DNA of 64,000 nucleotides from Cyrtodaria siliqua. Lineage: Eukaryota > Mollusca > Bivalvia > Adapedonta > Hiatellidae. Positions 1-13,599 of the stretch are shown piece after piece. Location: NCBI GenBank assembly GCA_037043455.1, contig JAWPHD010011429.1:1-64000 (forward strand). Reading direction: 5' to 3'. Under the pieces are notes generated by a model. The model did not search any database and was not told the origin of the DNA. It saw nothing but the letters and a program-made list of their open reading frames with translations. The position numbers and the translations under genes are program-made. Within the stretch, counting starts at the first letter, position 1. Every line of letters begins with the position of its first letter.

Positions 1-3000
1 GAATTGTTTTTCCTCTTGTGGATTATATCGCATCTGTTATCAGAAAAGAAGAGATAGTGTTTTTGCAACACATTTTCTAAGCAAATAACTACTAGTCTAT
101 ACGTCTACCTCAGATGTCTCGTGCAGCAGTAGGGTGGTTGTTGCAACTTCATAGTCAGCCATGTTTAAACTAACAACTTTTTCTCTGGTGGACCTGATCT
201 CATCTGCAATCAGAAAGAAATATTACAGGTTTTAGCAACGTATTTATAATAAATAGTATAGTCTAGTAGCTCGGCCTGTAGTGTCGTCTGCAGCAGTGTG
301 GTTGTTGCAACTTCATAGTCAGCCAGAACAACTTTTCCTCTGGTGGATTTGATTGCATCTGTAATCAGAAAATGAGAGATATTGAATGTTTTAGCAACAT
401 TTTCATTGCAAATTATATAGTTTAGTAGTCTACCTGATGTGTCATCTGCAAGCAGTTTGGTGAGTTGCACTACTTATAGACACCAAGAAACAACCTTTTC
501 TCCGGTGGATTTGTTCGCATCTGTAATTAGAAAAGAAGAGATCGCATGTTTTCAGCAACATTTTCGTTGCTAAATTATTAGAGTCAGTAGTCCACCTTTG
601 TGTCAGTCTACTGCAGGTTGGATGTTACAACTTCAAAGCTCAGCCATAAACAACATTTCCTCTGGTGGATTTGATCGCATCTGTAAGCGGAAAAGAGAGA
701 TAATAACATGTTTAAGCAACATTTCCATAGTAAATAGTACAGTCTTTAGTAGCTTTCTACCTGGAGTATCGTCTGCAGCAGCTTGGTGGTTGCAACTTCA
801 TAGTCAGCCAGAACAACTTTTCCTCTGGTGGATTTGATCAGCCAATCAATCAGAAAAATATTTTATTATATATTCTAGCAACATTTTCCTCGCAACTATT
901 ATAGTCTAGTAGTCTACACCGCAAGTCTCGTCACGCAGTAGTGAGGCTGGTTGTTGCAACTTCATAGTCCAGCCCAGATATTATTTCCTCTGGTGGATGT
1001 TGATCGCATCTGCAATCTAGAAAAATAAGAAATATTATGCTTTATGCCAATATTTTCATTGTAAATAATATAGTCTAGCTAGTCTACCCGATGTGTCGTC
1101 TGCTGCACTTGGTGGTTGCAACATCACCATTCAGACTGAGTGAATGTTTCCACTGGTGCATGTGAATCGCAACTTAAATCAGAAAAGGAGAGATCATAAG
1201 TTTTAGCAATATTTTCATAGTAAATAGTAATGTCTAGTAGTCTACCTGATGGTCTTGTCTGCAGTATAGTTGGTTGTTGCAACTTCAAAGTCAGCCAGAA
1301 AACCTTTCTCTCTAGTAGGACTCTCGATCTCACTCTGCAATCCTCAAGAAAGACTACTTACATGTTTTAGCAACGTTTTTAAAATAAATAGTATAGTCTA
1401 GTAGTCTACTGTTGTGTCGTCTGCAGCAGGTTGGTTGGTTGCAACTTCATAGTCAGCAGAACAACTTTTCTCTGGTGGAATTGATGTGCATCTGAATATA
1501 GAAAATGAGAGATATTTAATGTTTTAGCAACATTTTCATTCAAATAATATGAGTGTTAGCTAGTCTAACCTGACTGTATCGTCTGCAGCAGTTTGGTGGT
1601 TGGCAACTTCATAGACACCACAAGAACAACTTTTTCTCCGGTGGATTTGTTCGCATCTGTAATTAGAAAAGAAGAGATCACGTTTGTAGCAACATTTTCG
1701 TTGTAATATTAGAGTCAAGTAGGCCACCTTTTGTGTGTCGTGTCTACTGCAGGTGGTTGGATGTTACAACTTCAAAGTCAGCCATAACAACTTTTCCTCT
1801 GGTGGATTTGATCGCATCATGTAAGCGGAAAAGAAGAGTTAAACATGTTTAAGCAACATTTCCATTGCAACCTAATATAGTTTAGTAGTCTACCTGGTGT
1901 ATAGTCTGCAGCAGCTTTGGTGGTCTGCAACTTCATAGTCAGCCAGAACAACTTTTCCTCAGGTGGATCTTGATCGCATCTGTAATCAGAAAAGAAGAGA
2001 TTTTTTCATATTTTAGCAACATTTCATAGGAATAATATACGTCCAATAGTCTACTTGTTGTGTCGTCTGCAGCAGCTTGGTTGGTAAACAACTTCATAGT
2101 TAACCAGAACAACATTTCCTCAGAAGTCTAGAAGTCTACCTGATGTGGTCGTCAGCAGGAGGATGGTGGTTGCAACTTCATAGTCAGCCGGAGCAACCTT
2201 CCTCTGGTGGATTTATCGCATCTGTAAGTCAGAAAACAAAAGATCACATGTTATAGCAACAATTTCAAAGTAAAACAGTTATAGCAACATTTTCATAGTA
2301 AAACAGTATACGTCTAGAAGTCTATCTGAGGTGACGTCTGTTGCAACTTCAGTCACCCAGAACAACTTTTCCTCTGGTGGATTTGATCACATCTGCAATC
2401 AGGAAAGAAGATTTATTATATGTTTTAGCAGCATTTCTATCGCCAAATATTATAGTCTAGTAGTATACCCGATGTCTCGTCAGCAGTAGGTTGGTTGTTG
2501 CAACTTCATAGTCAGCCAGAACAACTTTCCTCTGGTGGATTTTATCGCATCTGTAATCCAGAAAAAATATCACATGTTATATAGCAACAATTTCATAGTG
2601 TAAACCATTTATAGCAACATTTTCATAGTAAACAGTATAGTCTAGAAGTCTATCTGAGGTGCGTCTGCAGGAGGTTGGTTGTTGCAACTTCAGTCGCGCC
2701 ACAGAACAACGTTTTCCTCTGAGTAATACTTGATCACAATCTGCAATCAGGAAAGAAGATTTTATTATATGTTTTAGCAAACATTTCTCATTGCAAATAT
2801 TTATAGTCTAGTAGTCTACCTGATGTGTCGTCTGCAGCAGTAAGTTTGGTGGTTGCTAACTTCATAGATAGCCAGAACAATGTTCCTCTGGAGGATTTGA
2901 TCACATCTGCAATCTGATATAAAAGATGATGGCATATGTTTTAGCATTCGCCTGATGGATTAGACCGCTCTGCAATCAGAACTGAGAGATAATATGTGCT

Positions 3001-4400
3001 TTTAGCAACATTTTGTATAATAGTCTACTTAATGTGTGGTCTGCAGCATCTTTGTTTTTGCAACATCACAGTCAGTCAGAAAAACGTTTCCTCTGGTGGA
3101 TTTGGTGGCATCTGCAATAACGTAGAGAAGAGATAGTTACCATGTTTTAGCAACATTTATATAATAATTCAGTATAGTTATCGTACTAGTCTACCAGGTA
3201 AGTGGTCGTCTGCAGCAGCTTGGTGGTTGCAACTTCATAGTCAGCAAGAACAACTATTCTTCGGTGGATTTGATTGCATCTATATTAGAAAAGAAAAGAT
3301 CACATGTTTTAGCAACATTTCTCAAAGTAAAATACAGTCTAGTATTCTGCTGCATCTGTGTTGCAACTTCATAGTCTGCCAGAGAGGAACTTTTCCATCG
3401 GAGTGGATTTGATTGCATCTGTAGAATCAGAAAAGAACGAGAATATTCATGTTTTAGCAACATTTTTATTAGTAAATAGTATAGTGTAGTCGTCTACCTG
3501 GTGTGCTCGTCTGGCAGCAGCTTGGTTGGTTGCAACTTCACTAGTCAGCCAGAACAACTTTCCTCTGGTGGATTTTAACGCACCTTAATGAGTCAATCAG
3601 AACAACGTTTTACTCTGGTGGATTTCGACGGCATCTGCGATCAGAACAGAAGAGATATTAACAGGTTTTATTAATAAAAAGTATAGTGTAGTAGTACTAC
3701 CAGGTGTATCGTCTGCAGCAAGCTTGATGGTTGCAGATTTCATAGTCAGCAATAACAACTCTTCTTCCGGTGGATTTGGATCGCATCTGTAATCAGCATG
3801 AAAAGAAGAGATCACTATAAGTCTAGTCAGTCATGCTGTTATCCTCTGCAGCAGGTCGGTCTTGTGTAACTTCAGTCTGCCAGAACAATTTTTTCCTCTT
3901 GTGGATTTGATCGCATATGTACTTCATAAAAGAAAAGATAGTATGCTTTAGCATTATTTTTCATTGTAAATACTATAGTCTAGAAGTCTAACCAGCTTGG
4001 TGTTGCAACTTCATAGTCAGCAGATAATCCCTTTCCTCCCGGTGAGGTTTTGACATCAGTACTGTAATCAGAAACAAGAGATCACATGGTTTTAGCAACA
4101 TTTTTCATTGTAAATAGTTATAGTGTAATAGTCTACCCTGATGTGTCGTATGCAACAGGTGGAAGTTGCAACTTCATAAGTCAGCCCAGAACAACTTGTC
4201 CTCTGGTGCATTTTATCGCATCACGTAATCAGAAAAGTAAGAGATCACATGTTATAGCATCATTTCAGTAGTAAACAGTATAGTCTAGAAGTCTACCTGA
4301 GGTGACGTCTGCAGGAGGTGTGTTGTTGCAACTTCAGGTCACCCGGAGACAACTTTTCCCTCTGGTGGATTTGGATCGCATCTGCAATCAGAAAGAAGAG
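1..4400. repeat. ~160-bp satellite array with higher-order structure
   Basis: About 27 tandem monomers of roughly 160 bp run from the window edge. Each contains the blocks CCTCTGGTGGATTTGATCGC, TTTTAGCAACATTTTC, TAGTCTAGTAGTCTACC and GTCGTCTGCAGCAG. The anchor CTCTGGTGGA recurs near 181, 340, 500, 658, 818 and 979. Variant monomers recur at about 1135 bp: the CTCCGGTGGATTTGTTCGC form near 500 and 1638, and the GGATGTTACAACTTCAAAG form near 618 and 1755. This points to a seven-monomer higher-order unit. Many scattered single-base indels break it up, probably sequencing error. No ORF here is credible. Confidence 0.9.
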
Positions 4401-7400
4401 TCTATCTCTGTAACATTAATGTGTAACATAAAATAAAGAATTCTAGCATTTCGTTACATAAATGAAAAGGTTTTCCAGCATACTATATAAAATAAAGATC
4501 TTCCAGCATGCTCTGTAACATAAATAAAGGCATCAGCATAGATGTAACATAAATTAAGGGTTCCAGCATCTGTCCTGTACTATAAATAAAGTTTTCCCGG
4601 CGATCTCTGTAACATAATAAAGGTTTCCAGCATCTATAACATCAATAAAGGGTTCCAGCATTTGTGTAACATAAATAAAGTGTTCCAGCATCTCTGTAAC
4701 ATAAATAAAGGGTTCCAACATACGTGTAACATAAAATAAAGGTTCTCCAACATCTCTGTAACATAAATAATAGGTTTTCCAGCATCTCTGTAACATAAAT
4801 AAAGGGTTCGCAGCATTCACTTGTAACATAAATTAAAGGTTTCCAGCATCTCTGTAACATAAATAAAGGGTTCAAACATTTGTGTAACTCATAAATAAAG
4901 GTTCCGCATGTCTAACATAAATAAAGATTTCCAGCATCTCTGTACATAATGAAAGGTTCTCCAGCATCTCTGTAACATAAATAAAGGGTTCCAACATTTG
5001 TGTACATAAATAAAGGGTTCCAGCATCTCTGTAACATAAATAAAGGTTCCAGCATCTCTGTAACATCAATAAGTTTCCAGCATCTATGTAACATAAATAA
5101 AGGGTTCGAGCATTTGTGTAACATAAATAAAGGGTTCCAGCATCTCTGTAACATAATAAGTTTCCAGCATCTCTGTAACATTAAATAAAGGCCTTTCAGC
5201 ATATGTGCAACATAAAGTAATGGTTTACAGCATCTCTGTAACATAAATAAAGGTTTCCAGCGATCTCTGTAACATAGAATAAAGTGTTCAACATATGTGT
5301 ACATAAATGAAGGTTTCCAGCATATCTTTAACATAAATAATGGGTTCAGCATATTTGCGTACATAAATAAAGGGGTTTCCAGCATCTCTGTAACATAAAT
5401 AAAGGCATCCAGCATCTCTGTAACATAAATTAATGATTCCAACATCTCTGTAGACAGAAATAAAGGTTTCCAGCATCTCTGTCAACATAAATAAAGGTTT
5501 CCAGCATCTCTGTAACATAAAAATAAAGGTTTCCAGCATCTCTGTAACATAAATAAAGGTTTTCAGCATCTATGGAACATAAAAAAGGGTTCTATGCATT
5601 TGTGTAACATAATATTATAGGTTTCTCAGCAAGTCTGTACATAAATAAAGGTTTGCAACATATGTGTAACATAAATAAAGGGTGTCAAGCATCTCTGTAA
5701 CATAAATAAAGGCATCCAGCATCTCTGTAACATAAATTAAGTGTTCCAGCATCTCTGTAACATAATAAGGTTTCCAAGCCTTACTGTAACGTAATTAAAG
5801 GTTTCCAGCATCTCTGTAACATAAATAAAGGGGTTCCAGCAATTTGTGTAACATAAATAAAGTTTTCCAGCATCTATGTAACATGTAATAAAGGTTTCCA
5901 GCATTACTGTAACATAAATAAAGGTTTCCAGCATCTCTGTAACAATAATAAAGGTTCACAGCATCTCTGCAACATAAATAAAGATTTCCAGCATCTCTGT
6001 AACATAAATAAAGGTTTCCAGCATATATATAAAATAAATAAGAGATTTCCAGCATCTCTGTAACATAAATAAAGGCATCCAGCATAGATGTAACAAACAT
6101 TAAGGGTGTCCAGCATCTCTGTAACAGAAATAAAGGTTGTCCAGCATCTCTGTAACATAAATAAAGGTTTCCAGCATCTCTGTAACATAAATAAAGGTTC
6201 AGCATCTATAACATCAATAAAGGGGTTCCAGCATTTGTGTAACATAAATAAGGTTGTTCCAGCAAATCGTAACATAAATAAAGGTTTCCAGCATCTCTGT
6301 ACATAAATAAAGGTTCACCAGCAGTCTCTGTAACATAATAAAGGGTTCCAGCATTGTGTAACATAAAACAAGGTTCAGCGCATCTATGTAACATAAATAA
6401 TGGTTTCCCAGCATCTCCGTAACATAAATAAAGGTTTCCAGCATCTCTGTAACATAAATAAAGATTTCCACGCATCTCTGTAACATAAATAAAGGTTTCC
6501 AGCATCTCTGTAACATAAATAAAGGCATCCAGCATCACTATAACAATAATAAAGGTCCCAGCATCATCTGTAACATAAATAAAGATTTTCCAGCATCTCT
6601 GTAACATAAATAAAGGTTTCGCAGCATCTCTGTAACATAAATAAAGGGTTCCAAACATTTGTGTAACATAAATAAAGAGTTCTCCAGACTCTTTCATGTA
6701 ACATAAATAAAGGTTCCCAGCATCTCTGTAACATAAATAAAGTTTCCAGCATCTCTGTAACATAATAAAGGTTTCCAGCATCTCTGTAACATAAATAAGA
6801 GTGTTCCAACATATGTGTAAACATAAAGGTTTCCAGCATATCTGTAACATAAATAATGGGTTCAGCATATTTGCGTAACATAAATAAAGGATTCCAGCAT
6901 CACTGTAACATAAATAAAGGCATCCATCATCTCTGAACATAAATGAAGGGGTTCCAGCATCTCTGTAACATAAATAAAGGTTTTGCAGCATCTCTGTAAC
7001 ATAATAAAGGTTTCCAGCATCTCTGTAACATAAATATGCTTTCCAGCATCTCTGTAACATAAATAAAGGTTTACAGCATCTCTGTAACATAAATAAAGGT
7101 TTCCAGCATCTATGTAACATAAATAAAGGGTTCTAGCATTTGTGTAACATAAATAAAGGTTTCCAGCATCTCTGTAACATAAATAAAGGTTTCCAGCAAG
7201 TCTGTAACATAAATAAAGGGTTGCAATATATGTGTAACATAAATAAAGGGTTCCAGCAACTCTGTAACTTAAATAAAGGCATCCACCATCTCTGTAACAT
7301 AAATTAAGGGTTCCAGCATCTCTGTAACATCAATAAAGATTTCCAGCATTACTGTAACATAAATAAAGGTTTTCAGAATCTCTGTAACATAAATAAAGGT

Positions 7401-8444
7401 TTCCAGCCTCTCTGTACCATAAATAAAGGGTTCCAGCATTTGTGTAACATAAATAAAGGTTTCCTGCATCTATGTAACATAAATTAAGGTTCCAGCATCT
7501 CTGCAACATAAATAAAGATTTCCAGCATCTCTGTAACATAAATAAAGATTTCCAGCATCTCTGTAACATAAATAAAGGTTTCCAGCATCTCTGTAACATA
7601 AACAAAGGGTTCCAACATTTATGTAACATAAATAAAGAGTTTCAGCATTTCTGTAACATAAATAAAGGTTTCCAGCATCTTTGTAACATAAATAATGGTT
7701 TCCAGCATCTTTGTAACATAAATAAAGGTTTCCAGCATCTCTGTAACATAAATAAAGTGTTCCAACATATGTGTAACATAAATAAAGTTTTCCAGCATAT
7801 CTGTAACATAAATAATGAGGTTCCAGCATATTTGCGTAACATAAATAAAGATTTCCAGCATCTCTGTTACATAAATAAAGGGTTCCAACATTTGTGTAAC
7901 ATAAATAAAGAGTTCCAGCATTTCTGTAACATAAATAAAGGTTTCCAGCATCTCTGTAACATAAATAATGGTTTCCAGCATCTCTGTAACATAAATAAAG
8001 GTTTCCAGCATCTATGTAACATAAGCAAAGGGTTCCAGCATCTCTGTAACATAAATAAAGGTTTCCAACATCTCTGTAACATAAATAAAGGTTTCCAGCA
8101 TCTCTGTAACATAAATAAAGGGTTCCAACATGTGTAACATAAATAAAGGGTTCCAGCATCGCTGTAACATAAATTAAGGGTTGCAGCATTTGTGTAACAT
8201 AACTAAAGGTTTCCAGCATCTATGTAATATAAATAAAGGTTTCCAGCATTACTGTAACATAAATAAAGGTTTCCAGCATCTCAGTAACATCAATAAAGGT
8301 TTCCAGCATCTATGTAATATAAATAAAGGTTTCAAGCATTACTGTAACATAAAGGTTTCCAGCATCTCTGTAACGTAAATAAAGGATTCCAGCATCTCTG
8401 TAACATAAATAAAGGTTTCCAGCATCTATGTAATATAAATAAAG
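4400..8444. repeat. 30-bp minisatellite array (~135 units)
   Basis: The unit AACATAAATAAAGGTTTCCA + GCATCTCTGT is repeated head to tail. Variants differ mostly by substitutions (GGGTTCCAACATTTGTGT, GGCATCCAGCATCTCTGT, GATTTCCAGC). Because 30 is divisible by three, several frames stay open for hundreds of bases and give ten-residue repeat peptides (for example MLQRCWKPLF on the minus strand). These are shadows of the repeat, not genes. Each unit carries an AATAAA hexamer on the plus strand. From 4400 to about 7050 the units are peppered with single-base indels; from 7050 to 8444 they are clean. Confidence 0.95.
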
Positions 8445-8490
8445 GACTGACGGACTGACGGACAGACTGACGGACGGACGAACGAAACGT
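8445..8490. repeat. ACGG-type simple repeat at array edge
   Basis: A short (ACGG/ACTG)n stretch follows directly after the last AAATAAAGG unit and leads into non-array DNA. Similar ACGG runs sit just before the 3' terminal hairpins of the dispersed elements at 37655 and 56005, so the 30-bp array may be the core of a similar element. That link is inference. Confidence 0.6.
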
Positions 8491-8542
8491 GATCCCTATG
8501 TATCGCATTTTTCTTCGAAAAGGCGACACAAAAACGAAAAGA

Positions 8543-11500
8543 TTTCCTACCTGTTTTTGTTTCGACTCGAACGTCTGTTGCAGCATCTAGAACATAAATC
8601 ATAGTTTGCGATGTAACAGTGGAATTATAACTTGGGTTTTACGGAACCGCAACTCACGGATATGAACTTTCTGGATCCAAGACATAAAACTATGAGACAT
8701 GGATTCAGAAACTTCACAACCGCTGGAGAAACGCATTTTATTGAAACTTCTACTAGTAAAACCCTATTAATCGCCTCTTACGATCATGCAAGAGTCAAGC
8801 AGTGGTATCAGTTCATGATCTTATTGACCTACGTCACGTGATGACCAGTATAACAGTTGATGAAGAGACTACGAGATGTAGTTGAAATAGTCTGATAAAC
8901 TTTTTGCTCTGAGTACAAGAACTCATAGATAGCCCAAGAGGAAAGTTACTTATTACCTTTAAGCTGTGATCGAAACGGCCGAATTTATTCCACGACAAAA
9001 ATGGACGCGCTGTATGCACGCATATAAACGTACAATGCATTTACAGATGGACATGTTTAATGCACAATAAATAATAAGGCACAATAAATAATAAGGCATA
9101 ATTATGTTGTTAACAAAATTATTTTCAGAAAATGAAAAATGAAAACATTTCCTACCCGTTATTGTGATGACTCAATCGTCTGTGGCTGCATCTGGAACAG
9201 AAATCATAGTTTGCGATGTAACAGTTGAATTATAACTTGCGTTTTACGGCACCGCAACACAAGATAGTTGATATGGCGCCATGGCGGATATGAACTTTCT
9301 GGATCCAAGACATAAAACTATGAGACATGGATTCAGAAACTTCACAACCATTGGAGAAACACATCTTACTGAAACTCCTACATGTAAAACCCTATCGCCT
9401 CATTAAAACGATCATGCAAGAGTCAAGCAGTGGTATCAATTCTTTGACTGACCACCCCAGAACCACACGGGAATCTTGCGTTATAAGTCAAAAAGGTAGG
9501 TCAATGTTGGTAACATTGACCTAATTGTATAGGAATATAGTGATGCCATCAATATATAACTATGTATGAACTGTACAAACTGTCTAACCCCAAGAAGAAA
9601 GTTACTAATTACCTTTAAGCTGTAATCGAAACGGCCGAATTCATTCCAAGAGAAAAATGGACGCAATGTTTGCATGCATATATATATATACGTACAATAC
9701 ATTAACAGATGAACATGTTTAATAAGATATAATAAGACATAATTATGTTGTTAACAAAATTATTTTCAGAAAATAACAAATGAAAACATTTCCTACCCGT
9801 TTGTGTGATGACTCAAACGTCTGTGGCTGCATCTAGAACAGAAATCATAGTTTGTGATGTAACAGTTGAATTATAACTTGCGTTTTACGGCACCGCAACA
9901 CAAGATAGTTGATATGGCGGATATGAACTTTCTGGATCCAAGACATAAAACTATGAGACATGGATTCAGAAACTTCACAACCATTGGAGAAACACATTTT
10001 TACTGAAACTCCTACTTGTAAAACCCTAGCTATTAATCGCCTCTTACGATCATGCAAGAGTCGAGCAGTGGTATCAATTCTTAAACTGACTGGCCACCCC
10101 AGAACCACACGGGAATCTTGCGTTATAAGTCAAAAAGATAAGTCAATGTTGGTAACATTGACCTAATTGTATAAGAATAGAGTGATGCCATCAATATATA
10201 ACTATGTATGAATTGTACAAACTGTCTAACCCCAAGAAAAAAGTTACTAATTACCTTTAAGTTGTAATCGAAACGGCCGAATTTATTTCACGAGAGAAAT
10301 GGACGCGATGTTTGCATTTACGTACAATACATTAACAGATGAACATGTTTAATGCATAAGATAATAAATAATAAAGACATAATTATGGTGTTAACAAAAT
10401 TATTTTCAGCAAATTGAATGAAAACATTTCCTACCCGTTATTGTGATGACTCAACCGTCTGTGGCTGCATCTGGAACATAAATCATAGTTTGCGATGTAA
10501 CAGTTGAATTATAACTTGCGTTTTACGGCACCGCAACACAAGATAGTTGATATGGCGCCATGGCAGATATGAACTTTCTGGATCCAAGACATAAAACTAT
10601 GAGACATGGATTCAGAAACTTCACAACCATTGGAGAAACACATCTTACTGAAACTCCTACTTGTAAAACCCTAGCTATTAATCGCCTCTTACGATCATGC
10701 AAGAGTCAAGCAGTGGTATCAATTCTTAAACTGACTGACCACCCCAGAACCACACGGAATCTTACGTTATAAGTCAAACAGGTAGGTCAATGTCGGTAAC
10801 ATTGACCTAATTGTATAGGAATAGAGTGATGCCATCAATATATAACTATGTATGAATTGTACACAAACTGTCTAACCCCAAGAAGAAAGTTACTTATTAC
10901 CTTTAAGCTTTAATTGAAACGGCCGAATTAATTCCACGAGAAAAATGGACGCGATGTTTGCATGCATATATATATATATATACGTACAATACATTAACAG
11001 CTGAACATGTTTAATGCATAACATAATAAATAGTAAGACATACTTATGTTGTTAACTAAAAATAATGTTTAGAAAATGAAAAATGAAAACAATTCCTACC
11101 TGTTTTTGTGATGACTCAAACGTCTGTGGCTGCATCTAGAACAGAAATCATAGTTTGCGATGTAACAGCTGAACTAGAAATTGTGTATTACGGCACCGCA
11201 ACACAAAATAATTGTTATGGCGCCATGACGGATATGACCTTTCTGGATCCAAGACATAAAATTATGAGACATGGATTCAGAAACTTCACAACCGCTGGAG
11301 AAACACGTCTTACTGAAACTCCTATTTGAAAAACCTATTAATCACCTTTTACGATCATGCAAGAGTCAAGCAGTGGTATCAATTATTGATTGTAATGAAA
11401 ACCTCCCTCCCACATACCCCCCACACCGTCCCCCACATCCACAAACCTCACGGAACTCTTGCGTTATAAGTAAAAAAGGTAGGTCAATGTTGGTAACAAT

Positions 11501-12110
11501 GACCTAATTGTATAGGAATAGACTGATGTCATCAATCTATACAAACAGTAGACCGTCAAGAGGAAAGTTATTAATTACCTTTAAGCTGTGATCGAAACGG
11601 CCGAATTCATTCCCCGAGTTAAATGGACGCGATGATTGCATGCATGTATACGTACAATACATTAACAAATAAACATGTTTAATGCAATACACAAATAATA
11701 ATAATAAGGCACGATTATGTTGTTAACAAAATTATGTTCAGAAAATGAAAAATGAAAACGTTTCCTACCTGTTTTTGTTTCGTCTTGAATGTCTGTGGCG
11801 GCATCTGGAACAGAAATCATTGTTTGCGACGTAACAGCTGCTCATTTGGCGCCATTTCGGATACGCAAAACTATATAGGAGAGATACATTCAGAAACTTC
11901 ATCACCGCTGGAGAAGCAGATTTACTGTAACTTCAACTTTGAATCCCCTTTTATCGCCTCTTACGATCATGCAAGAGTCAAGCAGTGGTATCAAATCTTG
12001 GTTTTAGTGACCACAACGAATCCACACGTGGCTCTTTTATTATAAGTCAAAAAAGGTAGGTCAATGCTGGTAACAATTACTACTTTTTAGGAGTCAGTAT
12101 ATACCATCAG
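8543..12110. repeat. Six tandem copies of a 605-669 bp unit
   Basis: The anchor TTTCCTACC is at 8543, 9148, 9789, 10427, 11092 and 11761, giving periods of 605, 641, 638, 665 and 669 bp. Each unit holds, in order, GTCTGTGGCTGCATC, ATAGTTTGCGATGTAACAG, a GTTTTACGGCACCGCAACAC block followed by TATGGCGCCATGG, ATGAACTTTCTGGATCCAAG, ATCATGCAAGAGTCAAGCAG and GAAACGGCCGAATT. The last copy is the most divergent and ends near 12110. Small ORFs (60-97 codons) recur once per unit but shift frame and stop between copies, so I do not call a gene. Confidence 0.9.
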
Positions 12111-12510
12111 AAAACAAGGCTCAAACAATGTGGGGGTGGGTGGTGGGGGTGGGGGTGGGTATAGAAACTCTGGTCGATATAAAATTATTGTTAGAATCAC
12201 ATACAAATTATAGTAAAATTTGTGAAATTTTAATCCAAAATTGCTGTCATTTTAAAGAAATGTGTGGTCGAAAGGCAACTCAGGGAGGGAGAGGATATCT
12301 GGCAATTTTTATTGTGGTCTCATTTTAGTTTTTTTTATTGATATTTCATCTGTGTATCTGAATGTAATCTATTGTTTTATATGTAAATGATTGCGTTCAA
12401 ATTAAAATTTTAATACCCAAATAATGGAAGAATTCCCCTCCCCCTGTCCTCCATGTGAGGGGAGCTCATAAATCAGTGGTGGGGTGGGGGCATCAGTGAT
12501 ATAGGTGGAA
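12111..12510. other. AT-rich spacer without a gene
   Basis: The stretch begins with a GGTGGGGGTGGG tract, continues as AT-rich unique-looking sequence, and ends with G-rich sequence that leads into the next array. I see no coding exon, RNA gene or terminal repeat. Confidence 0.5.
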
Positions 12511-12514
12511 GGTG

Positions 12515-12964
12515 GGCAACATAGCTATATGTGTAAGAATTGACCAAAACAACACAAAAATATGTAAAAAAACAACAACAAAGTTTCGAGTAGGGTTGGG
12601 TGGGTGGGTGGGGGGGATGGAGGCATCACTGATATAGGTGGAAGGTGGGCAACATAGCTATATGTGTAAGAATTGACCCAAACAACACATAGATATGTTA
12701 GAGTTTCGAAGCGGGTGGTGGGGGGGGGGGGGGGGGGGTTGTGGGGTAGTAGATATATATTTGTAAGAATTGACCAAAACAACACAGAAATATGTAAACA
12801 AATAATTAAAAAAATCCAGTTTCGAGTGGGGTGGGCGGGGAGAAGGCATGGCAGGGTGGGTGGTGGTGGGGGCAACATAGCTATGTGTAAGAATTGACCA
12901 AAACAACACATAAATATTTAAATAAAAATGAGTTTCGAGTTGTGAGGGAAGTGTGTGTGTGTGG

Positions 12965-12995
<31 letters not shown>

Positions 12996-13560
12996 CGAAA
13001 CATGCAACATAGCTATATCTTTGTAAGAATTGACCAAAACAACACAGAAATATGTTAGAGTTTCGAAGGTGGGGGTGGGGGAGGGAGGTGTGGGGGGCTA
13101 TGTATGTGTAAATATTGACCAAAACAACACAGAAATATGTAAACAAATAATTAAAAAAATCGAGTTTCGAGTAGAGGGGGGGGGGGGGGTGGGGGAGAGA
13201 GGCGGTGTGTGTGGGGGAGGGGGCGACATATATGTGTAAGAAACTATGTGTCAGAATTGACCAAAACAACACAGAAATATGTAAAAAAAATATATATATT
13301 CCAGTTTCGAGTGTGCGGGGGAGGAGAGGGGTGGGGGGAGGAGAAGCTGGTGAGGGGGGCAACATAGCTACGTGTAAGAATTGACCAAAACAACACAGAA
13401 TTATGACAATATATATATATATATATAGTTTCGAGTTGGGGAGAGTGGGTGGGGGAGAGGCGTGGGGGAGGGAGCAACATATATGTGTAAGAAGCTATGT
13501 ATAAGAATTGACTAAAACAACACAGAAATATGTAAAAAAAAAAAAAAAAACGGGGGTGGA
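12515..13560. repeat. G-run array, nine imperfect ~84-142 bp units
   Basis: The anchor GAATTGACCAAAACAACACA starts near 12537, 12670, 12767, 12891, 13027, 13111, 13253, 13378 and 13505. Between anchors each unit has AATATGTAAA, GTTTCGAGT and a G-rich block of variable length, then often GCAACATAGCTAT. Two blocks are uninterrupted guanine runs: 19 at 12720-12738 and 28 at 12968-12995. The minus strand is therefore proline-codon rich, which explains the long proline-rich ORFs there. Length differences between units sit mostly in the G blocks. Confidence 0.9.
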
Positions 13561-13599
13561 GGATGGGGAGGGAGTGGGGTGCGGGGGGTGGGTGCGGTG

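Noticed and set aside
4554..8219. Long minus-strand ORFs (up to 304 codons) with MLQRCWKPLF-type repeats
   Set aside because: They follow from a stop-free 30-bp tandem repeat. All frames on both strands give similar open stretches, and there is no start context, exon border or non-repeat domain.
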